Part shown: positions 7,353 through 16,722 of the stretch, one piece after another
Layout: each line of letters begins with the position of its first letter
How positions within the stretch are numbered: position 1 is the stretch's first letter
Assembly (NCBI RefSeq): GCF_037963835.1
Contig: NZ_CP150145.1
Span: 4,712,001-4,776,000, forward strand
Direction: 5' to 3'
DNA length: 64,000 bases
Source of the DNA: Paenibacillus sp. FSL H8-0332
Lineage (GTDB): Bacteria; Bacillota; Bacilli; Paenibacillales; Paenibacillaceae
Translations under genes and position numbers: made by a program
Notes under the pieces: model-generated
What the model saw: the letters and a program-made list of their open reading frames with translations, nothing else
Databases searched by the model: none
What the model was told of the DNA's origin: nothing

Positions 7353-8348
7353 ATGATTACCATCAAAGATATTGCCCGTGTTGCCGGTGTGTCCCATACT
7401 ACCGTATCCAGGGCGCTGAACGGCAACCCGCTGATCAAGAAGGCCACCCGGGATAAGATTGAACGGATCGCCGCCGAAATGAATTATGTGCCGAATTACA
7501 GTGCCAAGAGCCTGGTCACCAAGAGATCGTTCATCATCGGCCTGTTCTTCTCCAGTATTGAGCAGGGGACTTCCGCAAGCTTCCTGGTGGATGCGATCAA
7601 AGGCATTACGCATAGCCTCGATGAGAACTATAATCTGACGGTGAACGGGATCGATGGTGTGCAGCATTTCAGCAATATTCAGCCCCAGCGCTTCGACGGC
7701 ATTCTAGTTATGAGCCAGAGCGATGAAGATAATGCCTTCATCTATCATGTGAAAAAGATGGGCATTCCGCTAGTGGTGCTGAACCGCCAGCTGGAGGACC
7801 CCGGCATCATGAACGTGGTGGCCAATGACCGCGAAGGCGTGAAGGAAGCGATTGATTATGCGCTGCAGCAGGGTCACCGCAAGCTGGCTATTATTGAAGG
7901 CAAGCCCGGCTTCAAGTCCTCAAGCGAACGTAAGCAGGGCTTCCTGGACAGTCTGATTGCAGGCAGGCTTCCGCTGAATCCTGATTATTTTGCCCCAGGA
8001 GATTACAGCATTGAGAGCGGATATGCGGCGATGAGCAAGCTGCTTAGCCTGGAGGACCGGCCTACGGCTGTGTTCTGCTCCAATGATGATATGGCGATTG
8101 GCGCCATGAATGCCTGCTATGCCCAGAAGGTGCAGGTGCCGGAGCAGATCTCGCTGATCGGCTTCGATGATATAATGTTCGCCCGCTATACGAATCCTGC
8201 CCTGACCACGGTCCGGAAGCCGATTGCCGAGATCAGTGAGCTGGGCATCACCATGCTGGTCCAGCTGCTTCAGCAGCCGGAGACCCCGCCGCAGCAGCTG
8301 TTCGTTAAGACTTCGCTGGTGGTAAGGGATACGGTTGCAGGAGTATAA
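7353..8348 (+). CDS. exuR: LacI-family regulator, ExuR-like
   Basis: A 331-residue LacI/GalR regulator. The N-terminal helix-turn-helix and hinge (TIKDIARVAGVSHTTVSRAL) are at residues 3-22, followed by a periplasmic-binding-protein-like sugar domain (about 60-331) with the typical NDDMAIGA and LIGFDDI segments. It lies directly before uxaB, uxaA and uxaC; Bacillus subtilis has exuR-uxaB-uxaA in the same order. It probably represses galacturonate use and itself, with a uronate or its product as inducer. GGGGAG precedes the ATG. The symbol rests on context as well as family. Confidence 0.82.
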   Translation: MITIKDIARVAGVSHTTVSRALNGNPLIKKATRDKIERIAAEMNYVPNYSAKSLVTKRSFIIGLFFSSIEQGTSASFLVDAIKGITHSLDENYNLTVNGIDGVQHFSNIQPQRFDGILVMSQSDEDNAFIYHVKKMGIPLVVLNRQLEDPGIMNVVANDREGVKEAIDYALQQGHRKLAIIEGKPGFKSSSERKQGFLDSLIAGRLPLNPDYFAPGDYSIESGYAAMSKLLSLEDRPTAVFCSNDDMAIGAMNACYAQKVQVPEQISLIGFDDIMFARYTNPALTTVRKPIAEISELGITMLVQLLQQPETPPQQLFVKTSLVVRDTVAGV

Positions 8349-8430
8349 CTCTATTTCAACCCACCCGCTATTTTCTGCAGATACGGAGCCTTCCTGGACA
8401 AGAGAAGGAATTCCGGATCTTGCTTAAAAT

Positions 8431-8450
8431 AAAATGTTAACGTGTGCAAT
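8431..8450. promoter_or_regulatory. candidate ExuR operator before uxaB
   Basis: AAAATGTTAACGTGTGCAAT lies 26 bp before the uxaB start and nearly repeats 7256-7275. It is an imperfect palindrome, TGnnnACGTnnnCA, centred on CG as is usual for LacI-family sites. Confidence 0.62.
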
Positions 8451-8475
8451 TTATCACTGTATTCTAAAGGAGATC

Positions 8476-9906
8476 ATGACCACTATGACAAACCGTTTAT
8501 CCAGAAGCACTCACCCGGGGTTACCCCTCCATCCGGAACGGATGATTCAGTTCGGCGGAGGCAACTTTATGCGTGCTTTCGTTGACTGGCAGCTGCAGCA
8601 AATGAACAATCAGGGATTATTCAACGGAAGCGCTGTAATCGTCCAGCCCATTGCCCAATCCGCCGGCGGAGTAGCAGAGCATATGACTGAGCAAGACAAT
8701 CTCTATACGGTGCTGCTTAACGGCATCATGGACAACGAGACCGTCAATTCCCGCGAGATGATCAGCTCGGTCAGCCGGGGGATTAACCCATATATGGATT
8801 ACGAAGCTTATCTCGCGCTCGCCGAGGATGATGATCTGGAGTTCATCACCTCCAATACTACCGAAGCCGGCATTGCCTATCTTCCAGGCGACCGCGCAGA
8901 CGATGCTCCCCCTAAGAGCTTCCCGGGCAAGCTGACTGCGCTGCTCCACCGCCGCTTCGAGCTTGGCAAGAAGGGCTTCGTCATTATCCCCTGCGAGCTG
9001 ATTGACCGCAACGGCGAGAAATTACAGGAGATCGTAGAGCGTTATGCGGCTGACTGGAACCTTGGCGCAGCATTCCTGCAATGGCTAAAGTCCGAGAATA
9101 CCTTCTGCTGCAGTCTGGTGGACCGCATTGTTCCTGGTTATCCGCGGGACCAGGCTGCTGCCCTCGAAGCCGAGCTGGGCTATCTCGATAACGTGATGGT
9201 GGCCGCAGAACCGTTCCTATTCTGGGTAATTGAAGGGCCGGATTCTCTGGCAGAGCGCCTGCCGCTGGCTAAGGCCGGACTGAATGTGGTGGTCACACCG
9301 GATATGACCCCTTACCGCGAACGCAAGGTTCATCTGCTGAACGGACCGCATACCGCTATGGTCCCTCTGGGCCTGCTCGCCGGTCTTGAGACGGTTGAAG
9401 ACGTCATGAACGACGGTACCTTCTCCCGCTTCGTGAAGCAGTTGATCGAAGAGGAGCTGATCCCGATGCTGGATCTGCCTGCTGAGCAGCTATTGTCCTA
9501 CGCCGATGCCGTACAAGAGCGCTTCCGCAATCCGTTCATCCGTCATGAGCTGACCTCCATCTCGCTCAACAGCATTTCCAAATTCAAGGCCCGCCTGCTC
9601 CCGGTCCTGCTTCGCTACCAGCAGGAACGCGGCAAGCTGCCGGAGCGGATGACTCTCGCCTTCGCCGCCCTGCTGCTCAGCTACCGGGGCGACCGTATTC
9701 CCCGGCAGGACGGCGCTGAAGTGCTGGCAGTATTCGATCAGGCCTGGAGCCAGCCGGCCAGCTTTGTGAACACTATTCTTGCCGACACCAGCCTGTGGGG
9801 ACAGGATCTGACCCAGCTGCCGGGGCTGGCTAATGCGGTTGCCGCCCACTTGCAGCAGCTGGAGCGTGAAGATTCCCGCGAAGCATTACAGGAACTCGTC
9901 GGCTGA
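8476..9906 (+). CDS. uxaB: tagaturonate reductase (altronate oxidoreductase)
   Basis: Reduces D-tagaturonate to D-altronate with NADH, the second step of galacturonate use. It is a long-chain mannitol-dehydrogenase family protein. The N-terminal Rossmann segment IQFGGGNFMRAF and the catalytic block KVHLLNGPH, carrying the conserved Lys, Asn and His, are both present. The length, about 476 residues, fits UxaB. The start is not settled: AAGGAG is only 3 nt before ATG 8476 but 12 nt before ATG 8485. Neighbouring uxaA and uxaC separate it from the related mannonate or mannitol enzymes. Confidence 0.92.
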   Translation: MTTMTNRLSRSTHPGLPLHPERMIQFGGGNFMRAFVDWQLQQMNNQGLFNGSAVIVQPIAQSAGGVAEHMTEQDNLYTVLLNGIMDNETVNSREMISSVSRGINPYMDYEAYLALAEDDDLEFITSNTTEAGIAYLPGDRADDAPPKSFPGKLTALLHRRFELGKKGFVIIPCELIDRNGEKLQEIVERYAADWNLGAAFLQWLKSENTFCCSLVDRIVPGYPRDQAAALEAELGYLDNVMVAAEPFLFWVIEGPDSLAERLPLAKAGLNVVVTPDMTPYRERKVHLLNGPHTAMVPLGLLAGLETVEDVMNDGTFSRFVKQLIEEELIPMLDLPAEQLLSYADAVQERFRNPFIRHELTSISLNSISKFKARLLPVLLRYQQERGKLPERMTLAFAALLLSYRGDRIPRQDGAEVLAVFDQAWSQPASFVNTILADTSLWGQDLTQLPGLANAVAAHLQQLEREDSREALQELVG

Positions 9907-9969
9907 ACGAGCACGTTTGTACGAAGAAGCTCGGAGAAGTATAGCTTACAAACTTTTAGGAGGGCCAAC

Positions 9970-11457
9970 ATGAAGAACTTAATGAAAATGAACCCGAGAG
10001 ATACCGTTGCTGTAGCCTTGCGGCCGATTGCGGCCGGAGAACAACTGACGATAGACGGACTGACGGTGCAGGCAGCACAGGATATTCCGCAGGGTCATAA
10101 GATTGCCCTGACTGATTTCAGCAGCGAAGACATCATTACCAAATACGGTTCCCCAATCGGCCATGCCACGGCTCCGATTGCCGCAGGCGACTGGATTCAC
10201 ACGCATAACATCAAAACCAATCTGTCCGGCGAGGAAGAATACGAGTATGTGCCGGATGTCCATCCGGTGATCTATCCGCGCCGTGATTTGACCTTCCAGG
10301 GGTACCGGCGGAGTAACGGCAAGGTGGGCATCCGTAATGATCTGTTCATTATTCCGACCGTAGGCTGTGTGAACGGCGTGGCCGAGCAGATGCTTAAGGA
10401 GTTCAAGGCCGAGCATCCCGATCTTGGCGGATTCGACAACCTGACCGTGCTGAAGCACCCTTACGGCTGCTCCCAGCTGGGCGATGACCACCGCATGACC
10501 CGCAGCATTCTGCTCGATGCCGTCAATCATCCCAATGCAGGCGGTGTACTCGTCTTCGGTCTTGGCTGCGAGAATAATATCGTCTCCGAGTTCCGCAGCA
10601 TGCTGGGCGATCATGACGAATCCCGGGTTAAATTCCTGGTGGCCCAGGAGGTAGGCAATGAGGTGGAAGCCGGTCTTGTGCTGCTGGAGGAGCTGTATGA
10701 AGCCGCTGCGAACGACGTTCGTGAACCGGTTCCGCTGAGCGAGCTGAACATCGGCCTGAAATGCGGCGGCTCTGACGGGTTCTCCGGCATCACGGCCAAC
10801 CCGCTGCTGGGTGCGTTCTCCGACTTCATTATCTCCCAGGGCGGAACCTCGGTACTGACGGAGGTGCCGGAAATGTTCGGTGCGGAGAAGGTGCTGATGG
10901 CCCGCGCAGAGAGCAAGGAAGTCTATGAAGATATCGTCTCGCTGATCAATAACTTCAAGCAGTATTTCCTCTCTTACGGCGAGCCTGTCTATGAGAACCC
11001 TTCTCCCGGTAACAAGGCCGGCGGCATCAGCACGCTGGAGGACAAATCGCTCGGCTGCACCCAGAAGGCCGGTTCGTCGCCAGTGGTAGATGTATTGCAG
11101 TATGGCGTGAAGCTGCGCAAAAAAGGGCTGAGCCTCTTGCAGGCTCCCGGCAACGATCTGGTCGCTGCCTCCGCGCTTGCCGCTTCCGATTGCCAGCTCG
11201 TGCTGTTCACAACCGGCCGCGGCACGCCGTTCGGCAGCTTTGTGCCTACGGTTAAGGTAGCAACGAACAACGACCTTTTTGCCAAAAAAGGTCACTGGAT
11301 GGACTTCAACGCAGGCCCCCTGCTGGAAACGCCGATGGCCGATGTGCTGGAGGAATTCATCACGTATATCATTGATGTCGCCAGCGGCCAAAAAACACGG
11401 AACGAGCAGAATGAAGTGCGTGAGCTGGCTATTTTCAAAACTGGCGTTACCTTGTAG
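9970..11457 (+). CDS. uxaA: altronate dehydratase
   Basis: Converts D-altronate to 2-keto-3-deoxy-D-gluconate. At 495 residues it has the two-part UxaA layout: an N-terminal SAF-like domain (about 10-80, IAAGEQLTIDGL and HTHNIKTNL), then the large catalytic domain from VGIRNDLFIIPTVGCVNG. Conserved Cys residues occur in HPYGCSQLGDDH, GLGCENN and LKCGGSDGFSG and may bind the iron the family needs. AGGAGGG precedes the ATG. It follows uxaB by 63 bp and precedes uxaC by 39 bp, in one operon. Confidence 0.95.
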   Translation: MKNLMKMNPRDTVAVALRPIAAGEQLTIDGLTVQAAQDIPQGHKIALTDFSSEDIITKYGSPIGHATAPIAAGDWIHTHNIKTNLSGEEEYEYVPDVHPVIYPRRDLTFQGYRRSNGKVGIRNDLFIIPTVGCVNGVAEQMLKEFKAEHPDLGGFDNLTVLKHPYGCSQLGDDHRMTRSILLDAVNHPNAGGVLVFGLGCENNIVSEFRSMLGDHDESRVKFLVAQEVGNEVEAGLVLLEELYEAAANDVREPVPLSELNIGLKCGGSDGFSGITANPLLGAFSDFIISQGGTSVLTEVPEMFGAEKVLMARAESKEVYEDIVSLINNFKQYFLSYGEPVYENPSPGNKAGGISTLEDKSLGCTQKAGSSPVVDVLQYGVKLRKKGLSLLQAPGNDLVAASALAASDCQLVLFTTGRGTPFGSFVPTVKVATNNDLFAKKGHWMDFNAGPLLETPMADVLEEFITYIIDVASGQKTRNEQNEVRELAIFKTGVTL

Positions 11458-11496
11458 TAGAACTTATTCCAATCCACCCAAAGGGAGATCCTATTC

Positions 11497-12918
<1,422 letters not shown>

Positions 12919-12935
12919 ATGGAGGCATACTGAAG

Positions 12936-13622
12936 ATGCCGACAATCTATATCGCCGGAGACTCTACCGCCGCCCAGAAGGGCGGCGGGGAATGGCCGAT
13001 GGCCGGATGGGGCGAATACCTGCAGCAGTATGTCAGCCGGAAGGTGCGGATTGAGAACCGGGCCATCAACGGACGGAGCACACGCTCCTTCCTGGCTGAG
13101 GGCAGACTGGCAGACATGGAGCGGGACTTCCTCCCCGGAGACTTCCTCCTGATCCAGTTTGGCCATAATGACCAGAAGCTGGAGGACCCTCTCCGTTACA
13201 CGGAGCCGCATACCGAATACCGCCGGAATCTACAGGCATTCATTGATTCCGCTCGCAGCCGGGGCAGCTTCCCTGTGCTGCTGACTTCCGTGAGCCGCCG
13301 CCGCTTCACTACAGACGGGGAACCGGACCCGCAGGCTGTCGGACTCTATCCGCAGGTTATGCGGGAGGTTGCCGGGGAGACTGGAACGCCTCTGCTGGAT
13401 GTTTTTGCCGCCTCCCAGCAGCTCTACCGCAGACTGGGGACCGAAGCATCAGCCGGGCTGTTCATGCACCTGCCGCCGGGTGCCCGCCCCAACTACCCGG
13501 ACGGCATCACGGATGACACGCATTTCTCCAGATCCGGGGCGCAGCAGATCGCATCGCTCGTGGCCGAAGCGCTCGCACAATCTGCGGAGCTGAAGCTGCT
13601 GCACCCTTATTTGCGGGTGTAG
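12936..13622 (+). CDS. SGNH/GDSL rhamnogalacturonan acetylesterase-like hydrolase
   Basis: A 228-residue esterase of the rhamnogalacturonan acetylesterase group, expected to remove acetyl groups from pectin fragments. The blocks are visible: GDST (block I, nucleophile Ser), NGRSTRSF, FGHND (block III) and DDTHFS (block V, Asp and His). No signal peptide is present, so it probably works on imported oligosaccharides. It follows uxaC by 17 bp with GGAGG upstream, which ties it to pectin/galacturonate use. Its 3' end is partly duplicated in tandem just downstream. Confidence 0.88.
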   Translation: MPTIYIAGDSTAAQKGGGEWPMAGWGEYLQQYVSRKVRIENRAINGRSTRSFLAEGRLADMERDFLPGDFLLIQFGHNDQKLEDPLRYTEPHTEYRRNLQAFIDSARSRGSFPVLLTSVSRRRFTTDGEPDPQAVGLYPQVMREVAGETGTPLLDVFAASQQLYRRLGTEASAGLFMHLPPGARPNYPDGITDDTHFSRSGAQQIASLVAEALAQSAELKLLHPYLRV

Positions 13623-13720
13623 CTGGGGGATGCAGGCAAGGTAGCCAAAGCGCTCCACACTCTGCGGAGCTGAAGCTGCTGCACCCGTATTTGCGGGTGT
13701 AGCTGGGGGATGCAGGCAAG
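13563..13720 (+). repeat. tandem duplication of the acetylesterase 3' end
   Basis: Bases 13563-13640 recur at 13644-13720 with a period of 80-81 bp, a few substitutions and one single-base indel near the start. The copied unit holds the last ~20 codons, the stop codon and about 20 bp beyond. The intact gene ends in the first copy, so the second is a non-coding remnant. Confidence 0.9.
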
Positions 13721-13830
13721 TGTGTCGTGCGGATTAGATTGTGCATCAGCCTGTGGGGCATCGCAAACAAACGTAGCGTACATTATTCGCCATTCTTACA
13801 TGTTGGTTCAAACCTAGGTCAGTAAGATCA

Positions 13831-13869
13831 GGCCGCCTGTGACCACTTCGGACACAGGCGGCCTTCTTC
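13831..13869 (+). terminator. terminator before the sugar isomerase gene
   Basis: GGCCGCCTGTG (13831-13841) pairs with CACAGGCGGCC (13853-13863), followed by TTCTT. It should end the uxa operon transcript. Confidence 0.75.
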
Positions 13870-13934
13870 ACGGGAACCGGCCCTTCGGCGCTCCATGCGA
13901 ACTCTTATATCTGAATATAAAGGAGTCTAAACCT

Positions 13935-14777
13935 ATGACCGTTCCATTTCATTTGGGCGTCCGCGCCCATGACTTCAAGCGGTGTCCGCTGCCGCAATTG
14001 ATAGCTAAGCTGAAGGAGCATGGCTTCCCGGCGATTCAGTTGGCGTTACATAAATCTTTTCCGGAGAGTGTGGCTGAGCTTGGCGCACTAAGTCCGGGTG
14101 CTGCTGCGTACTATGGCGATGCCTTCAGACAAGCAGGTATCAAGATTGCTGTCCTTGGCTGTTATGTGAACATTATTGATGCTGACCCTGCCAAGCGCGC
14201 GCAGGCGCTGAGCGACTTCAACACTCATCTGCGGCTGGCCCGTGACTTCGGCGCGAGTCTGGTGGGTACGGAGACCGGCAGTGTAGGTCAGGGGTATACG
14301 CCGGATAATTTCACGGAGGAGGCCTTTCTGGAGGTCGTCGCCTCGGTTAGCGCCATGGTTGCTGAGGCCGAACGGTTCGGGGTAACTGTGGGCATCGAGG
14401 CAGGCATCAATCACCCGCTCTACACGGCTCAGCTAGCCCGGCGTCTGCTGGATACCGTGCCATCCAATAATCTGCAAATTATACTGGATGCTGCGAATCT
14501 GATGACTCCAGAGAATTACCTTCAGCAGGAGCAGATTGTGGCAGAAGCGCTGGAGCTCCTCGGAGACCGGATCGCGGTTCTGCATCTGAAGGATTTCACA
14601 GTTAAGAACGGCTCCATCGACATCGTTCCTGCCGGACAAGGCATGCTGAACTTCGCCCCGCTGCTCCGCTACATGAAGCATAAGTGCCCGCATATCCAGG
14701 GCCTGCTGGAGAGCACTCCTGAGGAACATCTCCAGGCCAGTGCGCAATTCCTGCGGAAAATGTATAACGAGGTTTAA
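13935..14777 (+). CDS. sugar phosphate isomerase/epimerase (xylose isomerase-like TIM barrel)
   Basis: A 280-residue AP-endonuclease-2/xylose-isomerase-like TIM barrel. The typical metal and substrate segments are seen: GIEAGINHPLYT, LQIILDAANLM and VLHLKDF, with a late VPAGQGMLNF. It probably isomerises or epimerises a sugar or sugar acid; the substrate cannot be read from sequence. AAGGAG sits 9 nt before ATG 13935. It lies after the uxa operon but behind a terminator, so it may have its own promoter. No signal peptide. Confidence 0.82.
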   Translation: MTVPFHLGVRAHDFKRCPLPQLIAKLKEHGFPAIQLALHKSFPESVAELGALSPGAAAYYGDAFRQAGIKIAVLGCYVNIIDADPAKRAQALSDFNTHLRLARDFGASLVGTETGSVGQGYTPDNFTEEAFLEVVASVSAMVAEAERFGVTVGIEAGINHPLYTAQLARRLLDTVPSNNLQIILDAANLMTPENYLQQEQIVAEALELLGDRIAVLHLKDFTVKNGSIDIVPAGQGMLNFAPLLRYMKHKCPHIQGLLESTPEEHLQASAQFLRKMYNEV

Positions 14778-14978
14778 CAAACGTGCTCTGTGGATGGATG
14801 TTGAGGTGGTGGGTGAGAGATGTTGGGTGAGAGATAATGGAAGAGGGATAGTGGATGAGAGATGCTGGATCAGAGATGAGGTAGGAACTTATGCGGTCCA
14901 CACAGCTTGTATCACTCCTCCTGCCTCGACCATCCGCCCACTTTTGGGGCATTCGGCGAATTCAGGGGTATTCGGATT

Positions 14979-15116
14979 GTATTCGGTTTTTCACACACAT
15001 TTGGTCCACGTACCTCACTGCTGCCCATTGTGTTCTGTTTTTCACACACATTTGGTCCACGTGCCTCACTGCTGCTCATTGTGTTCTGTTTTTCGCATAC
15101 ATTTGGTCCGCTCACC
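14979..15116. repeat. 51-bp tandem repeat, about 2.7 copies, in a 788-bp gene-free gap
   Basis: Units start at 14979, 15030 and 15081, each exactly 51 bp apart, and share TTTTTCACACACATTTGGTC or close variants. The third unit is partial. The gap 14778-15565 holds no convincing gene. It also carries a purine-rich stretch at 14785-14885 with repeated GAGAGATG, and several TTGCA/AACAAT words at 15280-15460. Confidence 0.85.
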
Positions 15117-15524
15117 TTCGCGCCAGCACAGTGCTTCCCAACCTCATACTCTCCTTACCCACTACAGACGGATATTACAATTACTGTGTGTACAAAAAGC
15201 ACCCCGACGTATCGGCGATTGGGGCATTTGTGCTTCATTTATACACATATAGACTTAACCTTAAAACTAACAACAGTAATCTTGCACAAATTGCAGCATT
15301 TCCCCCAACTTATACACTCATAGCTGGAATTGTTGCACAAAAGGTAGGAATCCTCCTCTAACTAAGCATCCTGGCCTGCACATTCCTGCATTTCCTGCAA
15401 CAATCCCCTGGCAAGCCCCGGTTTCGGGGTAGCCAGGTTGCATAACCTGCAACATTTGAGTTATTTGAGGGCATTTGCTCTAAACGAGTGCTCCCGTAAG
15501 CGGGCACTTTAGAAATAGCAATAA

Positions 15525-15550
15525 GACCGCCCATAGTTAACCGGGCGGTC
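15525..15550 (-). terminator. hairpin ending the fucose operon
   Basis: GACCGCCC (15525-15532) pairs with GGGCGGTC (15543-15550), 16 bp past the fucU stop. On the minus strand the tail is only moderately T-rich. Confidence 0.6.
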
Positions 15551-15565
15551 CGTTGCTTCATGCTG

Positions 15566-16006
15566 CTATTCCCCGGCCTCGGGGGAAATCACACCTTTTT
15601 TGAGAATAATATTCCCGTATAGCGCTTCTTCCCCTGTAATTAGAATGGCGTAGCTGTGCTTGGAGCGGGCATAGAAGTCAAAACGCTCTTCATACTCCAC
15701 CTGCACCGCAGGATCATGCCGGGTGAGAATCTCCTTGTACGTGTCCCATATCACAGGGACTGTGGGGTCTCCCTCCACTACGGCCATGAAGGCCGCCTGA
15801 GCCGGAGCATAATGATCCAGCGGGAGCAGCTCCAGAATCGCATCAAGCAGCCGGGGGATACCAATCCCGTCAGCCCGCAGCACCCGGGAATGCAGCGCAT
15901 GTCCAGGATAATTGGCATCCGCCAGCACCAGCTCATCCCCGTGGCCCATCTCCATCAGGGTGCGTACGAGCTCGGGGGAGAGCGATTTGGGTATTTTTTT
16001 GAGCAT
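15566..16006 (-). CDS. fucU: L-fucose mutarotase (RbsD/FucU family)
   Basis: Interconverts alpha- and beta-L-fucose so that the isomerase receives its preferred anomer. The 146-residue length is normal. FucU features are visible: MGHGDELVLADANYP near the N-terminus, with the catalytic His, and the C-terminal YGNIILKKGV. GAGGAG precedes ATG 16006; an upstream in-frame ATG at 16030 would overlap the fucA stop. It is the last gene of the four-gene minus-strand fucose operon. Confidence 0.92.
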   Translation of the reverse strand: MLKKIPKSLSPELVRTLMEMGHGDELVLADANYPGHALHSRVLRADGIGIPRLLDAILELLPLDHYAPAQAAFMAVVEGDPTVPVIWDTYKEILTRHDPAVQVEYEERFDFYARSKHSYAILITGEEALYGNIILKKGVISPEAGE

Positions 16007-16029
16007 AGCTAGGTCTCCTCTCGGCTTCA

Positions 16030-16680
16030 TTACATCCCGTAGAATGATCTCAGCGCTACCAGCTCCTCAATCCGGTGCGGCGGCAGCTCACGCTCTCCCC
16101 CGATCATGCGGGTCAGGAAGGTTAGCTTCGCCGTATACTCAAGCCGCTCCATGTTCATATAAGCAGCCATTACATCCTTACCCCAGGTCAGGGCCCCGTG
16201 GCTCTCCAGCAGCACTGCGGTCTTCTTGCCCAGGAAGGGAGTCAGCGAATCCGGGATCTCTTCGGTCGAAGGTGTCCCGTATACCGCCAGTGGAATGTCC
16301 CCCATGGCTATGACGGATTCCGGCATCATCATTTTGTCCAGAGCTTCGCCCTTGATGGCAAAAGCGGTAGCATACGGCGGATGTGCATGAACCACCCCGC
16401 CCATCTCCGGCAGCTCGTTATAGATCTTCAGGTGCATCTTCACTTCCGTGGACGGCCGGTAGCCCTCCGCTGCATCCAGGATCTCTCCCTGCAGATTGAC
16501 TTTGACCAGCATATGCGGCTGCAGATAGCCTTTGCTGACTCCTGTGGGCGAAGTAATGACTTCTGTGGCCGACAGGCGCGCGGAGATATTGCCGTCATTG
16601 GCCGCGATGAAATCCTTGTTGAACAGATTCCGGCCGATATCGCAGATTAAGCGCCGTAGTTCTTCTTCATGATTATTCAT
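16030..16680 (-). CDS. fucA: L-fuculose-1-phosphate aldolase (class II aldolase/adducin family)
   Basis: Cleaves L-fuculose-1-phosphate to dihydroxyacetone phosphate and L-lactaldehyde. At 216 residues it has the zinc-aldolase pattern: NDGNISAR near residue 29, catalytic Glu79 (PSTE), zinc ligands His98 and His100 (HAHPPYA), and His161 (ESHGALTW). These match FucA of Escherichia coli in order and spacing. Rhamnulose-1-phosphate and ribulose-phosphate enzymes share the fold, but the fucI/fucU context decides for fuculose phosphate. It ends 23 bp before fucU. Confidence 0.93.
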   Translation of the reverse strand: MNNHEEELRRLICDIGRNLFNKDFIAANDGNISARLSATEVITSPTGVSKGYLQPHMLVKVNLQGEILDAAEGYRPSTEVKMHLKIYNELPEMGGVVHAHPPYATAFAIKGEALDKMMMPESVIAMGDIPLAVYGTPSTEEIPDSLTPFLGKKTAVLLESHGALTWGKDVMAAYMNMERLEYTAKLTFLTRMIGGERELPPHRIEELVALRSFYGM

Positions 16681-16722
16681 AATTGCCCCCTTGATTGCTG
16701 CTTGATTGCTGTATGAAGCTTG

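Noticed and set aside
9979..11391. Long minus-strand frame (470 codons) over uxaA
   Set aside because: Mirror of an intact uxaA with known motifs; no ribosome site or family match.
14979..15116. Possible CRISPR array
   Set aside because: Units are contiguous and near-identical over their whole 51 bp, with no variable spacers and no cas genes nearby.
14740..15361. Overlapping open frames through the 51-bp repeats
   Set aside because: All are open because the repeat length is a multiple of three; there is no ribosome site, and the proteins are simple repeats.
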